DNA from: Symbiodinium natans
Lineage: Eukaryota > Sar > Dinophyceae > Suessiales > Symbiodiniaceae
Length of the DNA stretch: 64,000 nt
Assembly: GCA_905221605.1 (NCBI GenBank)
Contig: CAJNDS010002836.1
Span: 172,628-236,627, forward strand
Reading direction: 5' to 3'
The notes beneath the pieces are model-generated. The model saw only the letters and a list, made by a program, of their open reading frames with translations. It was not told where the DNA came from and searched no databases. Of this stretch, positions 41,283-51,659 are shown in pieces (the first letter of the stretch is position 1; every line of letters begins with the position of its first letter). The translations under genes and the position numbers were made by a program.

Positions 41283-41418
41283 GGGGGCCTACCGTTTCAG
41301 TGTAGCTATTGCATTTCTTCGCACTGCAAAGCACCCTTTCACGATCCGGAGCAACACCTGATAAAAGAAGAGCGACTGCACAGGAGCATGCATTAGCTAA
41401 GAAGGTAGTAGCCTGAAC
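41283..41418 (+). repeat. Split direct repeat B2, right end of the retroelement
   Basis: Second copy of the 40878-41010 repeat. Similarity stops after TAGCCTGAAC at 41418, which therefore marks the likely right terminus of the element. Confidence 0.9.
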
Positions 41419-42199
41419 CCGTCGATTCATTGCTAATGCCACTTCTTGTTGGCCTCCCTCAGCTGGGGCAGCACCCTTGTTTGGCCCACATCCATGAAGA
41501 GCACGTAGGACCTCTCCGCTTCCAGCATCTGCAGCTGATGCTCTTGTTTGAGAATCACATCGCATTTCCCTGAGGGCACTTCACAAGCAGCTTATTGATC
41601 CGTCCATCTCCTCTTCTTTGGGAATCATCTCCGTGTCCCTCAAAAAGTCCAGGCAGGGCACGTCACAAACCAGGCATACCAAGGCCTATGCAGTGACCAC
41701 TCATGCAAACGGGACACAGGGGTCCTACACTACAACCCTATGAGGAGGGCAGGCCCTACAAACCCCAAGACAGGGGGGAAACAAACAAACCAAAACATGG
41801 AGGCCCTAAACCTTAGGGGAAGGGAAGGGAGTCGTGAAACTATGAGCTCTGGAACGAGCGCGCGTCGGCCGGGCACTCGTGAGCACTATTTTTGGTTGCC
41901 TCTTGTTGTGCAAGGCAAACAAGAAAACGTTATCGGTACTCCTAACAGGTTAGACCCCGCGCTTTGGCCATCAACTACCTGAGGAGTCATGTGCATTGCA
42001 GGGAGTCCGTCACAGTGAGCCGCAGTGGATACTCCGGACTGCACGCATCCTGCGCCCCAGCCCCAGAAAATGCAATAGCCACCAATCCATGGTTTACTTC
42101 ACAAAAACAAACAAAGCAAGATCACAGCTGGACCGTCTTCCTTGCGCTAGAGGTCACTGCATCTGCGTTGCCAAGCCGTGTGGGGAAAAACTTGTTACC
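41419..42199. other. Unresolved stretch to the right of the retroelement
   Basis: No gene recognised. Short open frames on both strands lack motifs and no repeats are evident. Confidence 0.4.
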
Positions 42200-43175
42200 C
42201 TAGTTATTCAAAAGGATATTTAGCGGAACATTCCACCGCCATGTCGTAAATGGTTCTGGCTGCATACGCAACCAAGTGAGCATTGCGTGAACTCTCGCAG
42301 GTTGCCGGAATTTAGGACGATGATTGAGCCCCACCGCCTGCTTGGGCAGATTGAAACGAGTGAGATGACTGACTAAAGCATGGGTAGCCGGTGTGGCTGG
42401 AATGTTTGGTGACAATTGTTTTGGCATGAGCCGCAAAGCAGACGCAAAGGCTGATGTGAAATCTGCACAAGTCTGAAGCTCAGTTGCCCTCCGATTCTTT
42501 TGGGTTGAGGAGAGTGACCCCACCAGAAAAAAGCGTAAAGATCGCAAAAGCTCGAAAAGGCTGACCTTACCGTGAGGGACCATTCAAGGTGCTGGAAGTC
42601 GTCCCACATACAATCGAGTGTTTGAATCATCTCCGTGTCCTGATCCTTTTTGCCTTTTCTCGCAGAACTGCGTTTGCCTTGACCCTTGCCCGGCTTGGCT
42701 CCCTTTGGCCCGAATTGTCTCTGCCTGCTTCCTTGAGGTTCTCCCTCCTGCCGAAGCGGGGTTGTAAGGCTCCACAAGCTTGCGATTTGCGCTTCCGCCG
42801 ACATGTCTTCCACCGTCATGGTAGAGAAGAAGTGACTGCAAGAAAGGGAGACAGCGTGGCCTGTGCAGTGCGGGGGTCTTCTGGTATTGAGCTCCGCAAA
42901 CACGACAACGTCTGACCATGGCCGTGTTCATGCAGAGCGCATCATCAAAGACCATGATGCCACTCAGGGTGCGCCTTTTTTGAGTCTTTTCCAGGATTGA
43001 ACATCCACCAGGGACTCCTGACATAGGCCACAGACCCGACGTAGTTGTCGTAGCATAAGATCACGCTCCTTGGTCTCCCTCTCCGCCAGTTCTTCCTGCA
43101 GGAAAATGGCTCTCGTCAGTTCATAGATGCGCGTTCTTAGCACGTTCCTGTTCCTCTACTGTCGCCTGGCCCATG
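42200..43175 (-). pseudogene. Minus-strand coiled-coil / cysteine-rich coding relic
   Basis: Read on the minus strand from about 43173: MGQATVEEQERAKN, then in the next frame IYELTRAIFLQEELAERE, TKERDLMLRQLRRVCGLCQE and VDVQSWKRLKKG; then in another frame IMVFDDALCMNTAMVRRC, RVCGAQYQKTPALHRPRC and LPFLQSLLL. Further on come a lysine/glutamine-rich stretch (RQRQFGPKGAKPGKGQGKR) and WDDFQHLEWSL. The first part is a heptad-like coiled coil and the middle has several CxxC pairs. Frame changes may reflect short introns (a pyrimidine tract and GCAG precede SLLLYHDGG) or decay. It could be a host gene or the post-zinc-finger part of a LINE; the HRPRCLPFLQSLLL box resembles the fourth finger region of the 26-32 kb LINE. 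Confidence 0.4.
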
Positions 43176-43930
43176 GTGGGACCACAAGTCCTGAACGAGT
43201 GCTGCTGAGAATTTTTTCGTAGTACTTAGAATGCTTCGCACGAAGGAACAATGTAGACAAAGACAACACATAAGCCACATTGCACAGAGAAGTTTCCTTT
43301 ACATGTACTTTGTGTACCCTGCGCTGTGAGAGCCGGGGCGGCTTGGTCACAGCCCTAGCTGCCCTAGCGAAGGCGGTGGAGCGACTTTGAGGCTAAACGT
43401 TGTGAATTTCATTTGTCTAAATAGCTGGATGCATGTGCTTTTCCATTTTTTTATGTGCTGGTTGCACACCATCTTCATGTGCAATATCGAGATCACGTGA
43501 GTCCTCTGTACATTGGTGTGCGCACGCTGTGGTTCACGGGCTCGCCAGGCCAGCGAGCACCGTTGTCTTTTGGCAGACCAATGCTTGGTTGAGTGATGGT
43601 GGCAAAGCTGCAGCAACCGTCACTAATCCGAGCATGTGTGTAAATTGGGGGGAGGGAGGGGGCCCCCCCACCGCAATAAGAAAGGCAGGGCGCCGCAATA
43701 ATAAGCATGGCAATGTGTTTCTTCTCGATTAAAGCAATAGGAATCACCAATCCAAACTGCATCTCAGCAAACAAAACAAGAAGCCTGCAGACAAATTTTT
43801 GAACCCCCCAAAAAAATTCTTCAAATGTGGTGGTATGTCCAAAAACGAAAACCCACACAATGTAAAGTAGTCTGGCAGCCGGATTTTCGACGAAAAAATC
43901 TTTAAAATGGCAGGATTAACACAGATGCTC

Positions 43931-44125
43931 GGATTAACACACAGAAAACTGACCTAGACAAGCAGTCGTATCTATTGCTTTGCACACTGGTTGAGTCGCC
44001 TTTGTCATTCTATCAACCAGCTTCATTTGGTATGCTTTCGTTCTTGCACCGTGTGCTACGGCTAGCCACTTGTTTATGGGGCTCTAGAGCCGGGAGTAGG
44101 GCAGGGGTCCACGCACTTGAGAGAA
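43931..44125 (+). mobile_element. 3'-end relic of a related LINE
   Basis: The frame reads NTQKTDLDKQSYLLLCTLVE and SPLS, which matches the last 25 residues of the 26-32 kb LINE (AELDKQSYVFFCTLIEASLS), although the DNA has diverged. About 75 bases on, ATGGGGCTCTAGAGCCGGG with AGGGCAGGGGTCC (44076-44110) matches the LINE 3' UTR at 32159-32200 (ATGGGGCGCTCGCGCCGGG...ACAGGGGT). Nothing upstream of about 43930 matches, so this is a 5'-truncated copy. It shows that the USP-like C terminus belongs to the family and is not an accident of one copy. Confidence 0.7.
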
Positions 44126-44447
44126 AGACCCACTCTTGTGAGCTTTTGTTCCGGAAGCTCCCCCTCCTTAAGCTTCCCGTCCAGGTTGACTTTTACTTTC
44201 GGCTTTCCCGCGCCTCATGCCGGATGCCAAGACTGCCGTTGGGCATTTTCATCTTTCAGCCTTCTGGCGCTTCTCCAACCCTCTCTTTTTGCGCTTTCCA
44301 AGCCGTTTCCCGGGTTGTTCCACCAACGTGCGTGCAAGCTGTCAAAACCGTACAGACGCAAGTCTATGTCAAGGCTGGGTGTGCTCGAATCATCCAGCAT
44401 CCCTCTTGTGCGGGCAGTTCCAAAAAACCCTTGTGCCAATTATGTTC

Positions 44448-44495
44448 CAGGCGACGTCTGGCCCGGGCGCCAGGCGACGTCTGGCCCGGGCGCCT
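44448..44495. repeat. 23-base tandem duplication
   Basis: The unit GGCGACGTCTGGCCCGGGCG plus three bases occurs twice head-to-tail. It makes a short duplicated peptide in overlapping open frames with no recognised function. Confidence 0.85.
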
Positions 44496-45029
44496 TCGCC
44501 CCACACCTGTTTACCGAAGAGGTCCGGCCTTGTGGGCCCCTCTCTTTTACAGCACGTTGTGAGACATGGCCATGGTCAGTGGAATCTGGCCCATGCCTCG
44601 GCCTTGATTTGTGCATGCCTCACTGCCAGGCTGAGCTTTTTTGATCGTCCTTGGCTGTCCATCCATCATGATGATGAGGACTGCTGCTCTTCCTTCCTGC
44701 TGGTCCCTGGCTCGCCTCACTGCACGTTCCGCCCTTCAAGGCCTTCCGCCTAGGAGCCTTCAAAGGGACCCAGGCCTGCGATGCCTTCTTGGTCGCCAGG
44801 CAAAGCAGCGGCTTTTTTTTTGTACATGCAAGTTTTAAGGCACTTCCGCCAAGGCGACGCAAAAAACTCGAGTACGTGACTGCTGATGGAGAGTGCCGGG
44901 AGAATCCAAGGCAAGCATCTTCTTCCCTCATGTGGTTGCTTGTGCAGTTGCATTCAGCATTATACTTTTAGGCAATGCCTGGCCTTCAGCTTGCAAAGGG
45001 CGTTTGTTGCACAAGTGGAGCTCATGACC

Positions 45030-45230
45030 GTTGTGGTCCACGCACGGAAAAGAAGGCAGTTATTCCGTCCGTGATTTCCATGTACGACAAGGGCGTTGTT
45101 TTTCAGTGTGGTCGGACCACGAAAATTGGCAGCTTTTGACAAGGGTAAGCTTCGTGTTTGTCGTCTGTCCACGAAAAAGCACATGAAAAAACCGCTTTGT
45201 CCAACGTGTGGTCTGGACACGGAAAAACGA
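45030..45230. repeat. Array of imperfect palindromes GTGTGGTC(N)GGACCACG(A/G)AAAA
   Basis: Four related palindromic motifs at about 45030-45050, 45106-45125, 45154-45177 and 45206-45226, for example GTGTGGTCGGACCACGAAAA and GTGTGGTCTGGACACGGAAAA, each followed by an A-run. Spacing is 45-75 bases. They could be protein-binding sites or hairpin-forming units; no neighbouring gene is recognised. Confidence 0.6.
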
Positions 45231-48200
45231 CGCAGGGTTGAGGGACTTCCATTCACGGAAGGACAATCTTTGTTAGTGTTGGTGTCAATGCCTTTCAAAT
45301 GTTCACGCTTCAAAACATATTCGACGCTTCTTACACAATAAGCAGAAGCCTCCAAGAATCGTTCAACTTAACCATCCTGTTTGCTGCACAAAGGGCGCGC
45401 GTTTCTTGCTGAAAGTAGTGGGATTCTCACTACGCCTGCATGTCGTCATGCCACAGACAGGGTTGTTTTCCGAAACGCGAATTAGCCCAGATGTAGTGCT
45501 TCGTCTATACTTACATCCCACAAGTCACAAGCAGGGTTCGCCATTTGCGCAGCGTATTCTTGATTTGACAATTGCAAAACACCCTCGGCTCAAGTTTTGT
45601 TCCTTGTCTACGGTTATGGCATGATGTCGGGCATGAAGTCTCCAGGCTTGGGAGTGCGAGCTTGCACGAGGCTGTTTGAGTTGTGGGGTCTTGCAATCTT
45701 CGTTGCTGTTGCAGCTTAGCCATGCCACGGAGAGCTACTAGTGATCGTGTCTGTTGGGAAGTGGTTGAAGCCTGAACGTGGCAGTTCCCAAGTCATGGTG
45801 GCAGAGAGAGAATGGCATTATGAGAAACGGGATCGCACATGTCACATGACACAACAAAGATGAGAATGACAAAGCTGTGCACTAGTGACAACGCACATTC
45901 GTCTATCATCTTCCCTGACCCAGCAGATTCCGGGAGATGACAGACTGCACACCATCAATAGTGCAGCGTCGGAAACATGAAAAATCTTGAACAAGGCTTT
46001 CAAGCGCAGCAACCTAAGCCCCAAGACCCGTGCACAGGCGAACGCTGCGCTTTGTTGCGTCCGCAAGGTGCTGTGGCATGTCTTTGGTGTAACTTGCATT
46101 GCTCTGTGACTCTAGGTTGGCCTGTCTGTGTGTCTGTGCTGGTGTGAACTGCAGGTTGGTCTTTGGCGGCAGATCTTTGACGAGGGCACTCCAGATCAGA
46201 ACCTCCATACCGAAGATTGATGCTTGCACAGAGACGCCCCCCAGGCTGATATAGTCAGAAATGTCTTAGCTCACGGACAAGAGTTGTGAGCATTCTGGCT
46301 TGGGGGTTTGTTGTCTGGCAGGCTTGTACACGTCAGCCTGTGTTTGGATCCAGCCAAGGCATCTTCAAGCTTTCTGCGAGAGGACACGCGTAGGTGAGCT
46401 GGCGGTGCCGAGAGAAGTCCACAAACATCTGGTCGATTCTGGGTGGACCGCTTCCCGAATCAGGTCAGACACGTGCATGCAATATAAGCCGTGCTGGTGC
46501 TCGGCTCACGTCTCCTGGCTGCCATGAAGACGCCATAAACAGCCCTGCTGGTGCTGGTGCGCTGATCGGCACGTATCCTGTCCTAAGGTCCTAAGGCTGG
46601 GCACAGGTGGGCTTGTTTGCCATACCAGAGCCAGGAATGCGCGGGCTGAGCCATGGCTAATGCCAAGGCCCACCACAAGGTTCAATGGCCTTCCCGGCCA
46701 ACATGTTTTTTGCCCCACTTGACTCGAGCGAGATTGTTCTGGAAGCTACGCTCTTGAAAAGCCAGATGTGCGCGGTAAGTAGGCGCTTTGGCTTTCTTCT
46801 GAAAGTTCCCATTGCATGTTGACTCGTTTCGAGTCTCCTCACCTGAAATATGGGCCCCGAAGGCACGAATTGTCAACATCTCGCAACTTTTTGCTTCCGT
46901 GTAGTTCGCGAATTTCGCAACATGCTGTGCAACGAATCGTTTCATAACTCCCTGCAAGCATGGTCGCACCAAGCACTTGGTTGTCTGGCCGGCAAGTCTG
47001 CGAGGACGCTTCGGCGTCGCAAGCAGGTCCAAGCGGGGTCGTCAAAAAGGCTGAGATCTGAGTTGAATCGATTTGCGGGCCTTTGCAAATGGCCAAAGTG
47101 CGTACAGCGCCTTTGGCCTTGTCCCCCGCCTTGCCGACGGCCTGTGCTTGCGATGGCTCAGTTGGCCGTTCTCAGACGCTCGGCGTCCACAAGTCCACCA
47201 GCAGTTCTTTGGCATGGGAAGACCTGATGGAGTCGGTGCTGGGTTCCTTGTTGAGCGTGGTGTCCATGGCCTGCCACTCACGAGCAGGGGCAGCCTGCTC
47301 TTGTAAGTCCAAGCGGATCGTGAGCAAGCATACTCATACTCTCGCAGCTGCAGAGAGAGGTGCTCCGGCTGGAAAGCACACAATAACATGCATGTTCTCC
47401 ATGTTCCAGTTCCAGCACTTGTCCTCCACTTTTGCAACTGTTGCACCACTCCATCCACCCGCTGCTCCTTCGAGATTTGCCGCTTTGCCCGCTTTGGGTG
47501 AGCTTCTTCGTGACGACCACGCTTAATGCCATGCCCTGAATGCCGAAGGCCAGCCATTTGCGGCGGTGTGTGTGGAGACATATGCTTCCGCAGGGCCCAG
47601 GCGAAAGGCTGACCAGGGCTTACATCTGGAGGCGGAGGTGATTCTCTTCCTGCAGGTTGTCTACAGTGTTCCACAGGGGCAGAGATGCAAAGAGTGGCGT
47701 GATTGCACTTACGAAGCCCAATCAGTACAGGCTACAGCGCCCGACCTAACAAGAGACCTCCCCAACATCCCCCAAGGTTTGCAAGCGGCGGGTTGGCTCC
47801 AGCGACAGGAGCCTTTGGACTCTTAGCTTAGAAGAGGGTGCACAAGAGCACTGATGTACGCTGTGCAGGTGTGGAGGGAACTACTTGAGGGGAATTCCAT
47901 TTGTTGTGTGTTTGCATGGGTGTTGGTGGAAGCTATGGGAAGTTGTTCAGACGGTTCAGACATGTTCAGACCTGTTGCGAAAGGGACTACATGGGGACAG
48001 CTTTCAGCAAGCAAAAAACGAGAGGTGGTCGGATTGTTGAGCACCTTTGAAGCTCGCAGTGATGGGAAGAAGAGACCGCTAAGATACCTGGTGTAGCTTT
48101 CAAGCAGCGTGCAGATGCAACATCCCCGCTTTGGTCACGTGTGTTGTTTTGTGCCTGGCTTGTGATGCGCAGGACTTTGGTGCTGCAATCGCTGGCGCCG

Positions 48201-49315
48201 ATTGCCCCAGATTTGCTTTCCGACTGCTGACATCAAGGATGCTTGCAGAGCGGGTGGCTGCTGGGCCTGCACATTTGGTTGATCTCCTCCGTAAAAGCTA
48301 TAGACGCGGAAGTTCACTCGGCGCATCTGGCTGCCGAAAGCCAGAAGCAAATGACACACTGAGCTCCAACGCCGGCAGCATCTCTATCAGCCCACATTTT
48401 TAAGCATGGATGCAGTAAAATGCAGGCGTAAACAGGATCCAGCGATTGTTTCAGGGGTCTAGTTTTGCGGGCGGCGTAAGAATGTTTCGCTGCAAAATCT
48501 ACACTCCATCGCTTGCCAGCACAGGGTTGTGTTTGTGTCAAGCCCAGCTGGCAACAGATATTGATTTGTCATCGTATGCCACTGCCGTGGGCGGAAGGCA
48601 CAGTGGATCTGCTGTTTGAGAATTTCCGGAATCTGGTTTTGCCAAAGCAAAGCAACATCCCCAGAGGCCCCAACAACTTCTCAGCTTGAGGGTCTGAGGC
48701 GACTTGCTGCACCTCCAAACCACCTGCACGTGAACAAACACACAAGCAACAAAACCAAGTCTGGTGACTGGTGTTGAAGGTTTTCAGGTTTTAAGGCTCG
48801 AGTCCTGCTTTAGAGAAGGGTTGCGGTTTAAACTTCAGGTGGGTTCGAGCATGTCCCAGCTCAGGCCGCAGTTTGGCATCATCCGCCATGAGGCCAGGGT
48901 GACCAGGGGGTGCCCAGGTCCCAGTACACTAAGGCCCTTTGAGGGTTTTTCCAGCAGGAACTTCGTAGTGCGAACGGAGTACTTGCGAGTTTGGTTTTTT
49001 TTGATGCCTGAAGCATCCGCGGCCAAGCGTCAGGACACAAAGAGCCATTCCATCGTACTGCCCGGGGTCCTGGCTTCAAATGCTGCTTTCTCCCTGCGTA
49101 GGGCGGTTCTAAAACACAGGGCACAAAAGGCGAAGGGAGAAACGTGAGCTGACGAAATGCATATGCCGAACTACCTACACCACCCAGGCATTAAGTGCGT
49201 CATGGTGGTCCTGACAAGCACTGAGCCTGTGAACATGTGCCTCGGATTGCAACTCTGTTGTTTTTTGTTTTTTGGATGTGTTGTTTTTTGTTGTTTCTTA
49301 CGGTTACTCAGGTGA
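45231..49315. other. Unresolved, possibly intron-rich stretch
   Basis: No domain recognised. Weak protein-like segments are seen on the minus strand at about 47030-46850 and 47560-47300 and at 48835-49030 (either strand). None has both splice borders and a family match. Telomere-like repeats are absent here. Confidence 0.3.
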
Positions 49316-49317
49316 TG

Positions 49318-49720
49318 GAGAGGGAAGGAAGAAAGAAAGAAGGGAAGGCGGGAAGGAAAGAAGGAAAGCAGGAAGGGAGCAAGCAAAAAAGGTTGTAAAG
49401 TGGGGATTCTGGTTGTGGTTAATCTCCTCCCCCCCCCCGGCCACCCCAACCACGGGAGGGGGGCGGGGGGCGGGTTACCTTCCCTTCAGGGGGGACGGGG
49501 GAGGGGGGAAGGGGGTGGGCAACACTGCACCAAATGAACAAGAAAGGAAATAACAAACAAGTAAATAGATAAATAAATACATAAATAAATAGACAAATAA
49601 GTAAATAAATAAATATACATATGTATATATATATATATATATATGTATAGGTGCCTACCATATTTATGTTTATGTGTATATAGATACCGTTCATACATAC
49701 ACTAAGTGAAAGAGCACAGG
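49318..49720. repeat. Purine tract, G/C tract, (AAATA)n and (TA)n microsatellites
   Basis: In order: GGAAGGAAAGAAA purine-rich DNA (49318-49390), G-rich and C-rich blocks (49430-49525), (AAATA)/(AAAT)n (49555-49615) and TATATATATA (49625-49645). Poly-Y/I frames on the minus strand are artefacts. A second TATATA patch lies at 49878-49895, next to a repeat of the phrase GATACCGTTCATNCATACACTA that also follows the first one. Confidence 0.9.
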
Positions 49721-50719
49721 AAATGAGTGTAATAATTAATGCACACTTAAAATTGGCCGTTTACATTTAATCGGGCGCTCGATTAGTCCTTTAATGTGCC
49801 CACCATAATGAATATTCTAATAATAGCAGCCCTTATAAGAATTGCCTTCTGGCCGCCAGTAAAACCCTACCATATTTATGTATATATATATATGTACATA
49901 GATACCGTTCATGCATACACTACACCTGACCGCCAACTTTCAGATCAGTCGATGCTCTTTGGTGATTGGTGGCGTGGTGCTGGGTGCAGGAAAGCTGAAC
50001 AAGGGTCGTTAACTTAGGTATGCTGCTTGCGTGATGAATAGACCTATTTCAAAGGGGGCACTGTTGACCTTCTCACGAACACAATGACAACAGACCAAAA
50101 GAAACGAACAGAAACCTCAGGTGTGCAGACAGCCTGGCTGTGATCGTGCCGCTTGCGGCGTGCCGAATGGACAGGTAGGGGCCTCAGACTGAACTAGGTT
50201 TCCGGTCCCGGATTTCCGGGCTTGGGTAGAACCCACACAATGGGAAGTTTTGGGCACCAGCAGCCACTACCAAAATCCGAGCTTTGGTCCATGGCTGGCC
50301 TTTCGCTGGATGGGTTGCTCCCTACTAATTGCTTAAGAACCCCGAAAAAATAGAATGTTCTTCCTTATTAAGCGGAACATAGGGGTTCTTTTTCTTTTCT
50401 TTTGGGGTTCTTAAGCTTGGAATTGTGGCTCTTGGGGGGGGTGCAATGATAAGACAGTCCTACATGTTTAGAAACAACAGCAACACCTGGTTTTGTGAGC
50501 CGCTTTTGCCAGGAGCTGAAGAGCTTGAGCTTGGATCCGGCACGTGAAGCACCCCGTGTGCACAGGCATATCTCGCCAGGTCCCTTGGCTCAAGGGCTTC
50601 GTGCTGGGAGTTCGGGTTCTCGCAGATTTTTGCTGAAACCCCTCACAAGTTCCATTAACGCCTCGAGCTCTAAACGAATCCCACGATCGGAGTTTCATGT
50701 TATGGTGAAGCCAATCATC

Positions 50720-51499
50720 TTTGCACGTGATAAGTGTGATCTTGGATGTTCGCAATATCATGCCCAATTATTTCATCGAGCACGGGTTTCGCCGGGCTGC
50801 TGAATGAGACTCCTTCAATTGGGCTTACAAGATGAGGTGTCAGCATGGTTGCCGAGCTCTCGCGGCGCTCCTGGCGCCGAAGTGGCTTCCGAGTTTGTTG
50901 CATGGCAAGCATCAGCTCATGGCTTCAGGGTCCAGCAATGTAAGGTCTGAGGAGGCTGAGGTGAACATCTTGGTGCATTGCCTTTTGCAATCTGTTTCCA
51001 AGACTGTCGCGCCAAAGCAGACGTTTTTTTTTTCTTTTTCCCCTGCCGTTGATCGAACTTGAGGAACCTCTCGGTCAGCAGTGAGGAAGTCTAGTTGCTA
51101 GTTCAGAGGGTCAACGACGAGATAGTGACGGCGAAGCAGATCCTCCTGCCCAAGCAATTGCTGAAAGTCCCCAAGCTCTTGAGGTTGTTGGATGACATCA
51201 TAATGGATCTGGGTGCAGCGCCGCTGAGTATTGCTTCTGTGGCGCTGATGTTGTGGCTTGGGCGCCTCGCAGATGTCAGAGCCTCTAAATGATGGGCTTT
51301 TGGAGGGAGTTGTAGATTCTATCCGTCTTCGGCAGTAGGGCCAGGATGCATGAGCCACTTCTGCCGTCCGAACCAAAACCTTCCATAGTCTTTCATGCCG
51401 AGGTAGCCGCTGCATATGCATGGTGAGAAGAGTGAGCGAAACTGGGCTGGACATCCACATTGCGAAGCCGGCTTTGATCACCAGTGCCCCAGCCAGCAA
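50720..51499 (-). CDS. Candidate minus-strand exons, unknown function
   Basis: Two protein-like minus-strand segments. The upstream one (51430-51098) encodes HERLWKVLVRTAEVAHASW, RSNTQRRCTQIHYDVIQQPQ and ELGDFQQLLGQEDLLRRHYL, ending VVDPLN. The downstream one (50850-50717) encodes LTPHLVSPIEGVSFSSPAKP and VLDEIIGHDIANIQDHTYHV. Composition is balanced and hydrophobic residues are spaced as in helices. I recognise no family and cannot fix the splice borders. They could be exons of one gene or fragments of a retroelement. Confidence 0.3.
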
Positions 51500-51602
51500 C
51501 TAGCCGTGCTGGCTTTAAGCTTTAAGAGGTTATCAGCTGCAGCGCTTGTCTTCAGAGCATGTCAGGTTCAGGGCAGAGGTGAGTTCCTTAGCGAGCACCA
51601 AG

Positions 51603-51652
51603 GACATGCCAAAGGCAATGCCAAGGGCCATGCCAAGGGCTATGCCATGCTA
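51603..51652 (+). repeat. 12-base tandem repeat ATGCCAAGGGCC
   Basis: Four degenerate units of ATGCCAAGGGC(C/A) in a row, giving the peptide GHAKGNAKGHAKGYA in the plus-strand frame. There is no evidence that the frame is translated. Confidence 0.8.
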
Positions 51653-51659
51653 CGCCACC

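Larger units (their letters stand above)
33072..41418 (+). mobile_element. DIRS/Ngaro-like tyrosine-recombinase retroelement, decayed and interrupted
   Basis: Order on the plus strand: tyrosine recombinase (33072-34200), reverse transcriptase with connection region (34380-35750), a foreign insertion (35752-40015), RNase H (40016-40693), then a direct repeat of about 135 bases (40878-41010 and 41283-41418) around a 272-base spacer. A terminal pattern B1-A2-B2 is the 3' half of the split direct repeats known from Ngaro/PAT-type elements, which integrate by recombinase instead of an integrase. The matching A1 repeat at the left end was not found, so the 5' end is truncated or too diverged. Multiple frameshifts and stops show it is dead. 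Confidence 0.75.
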
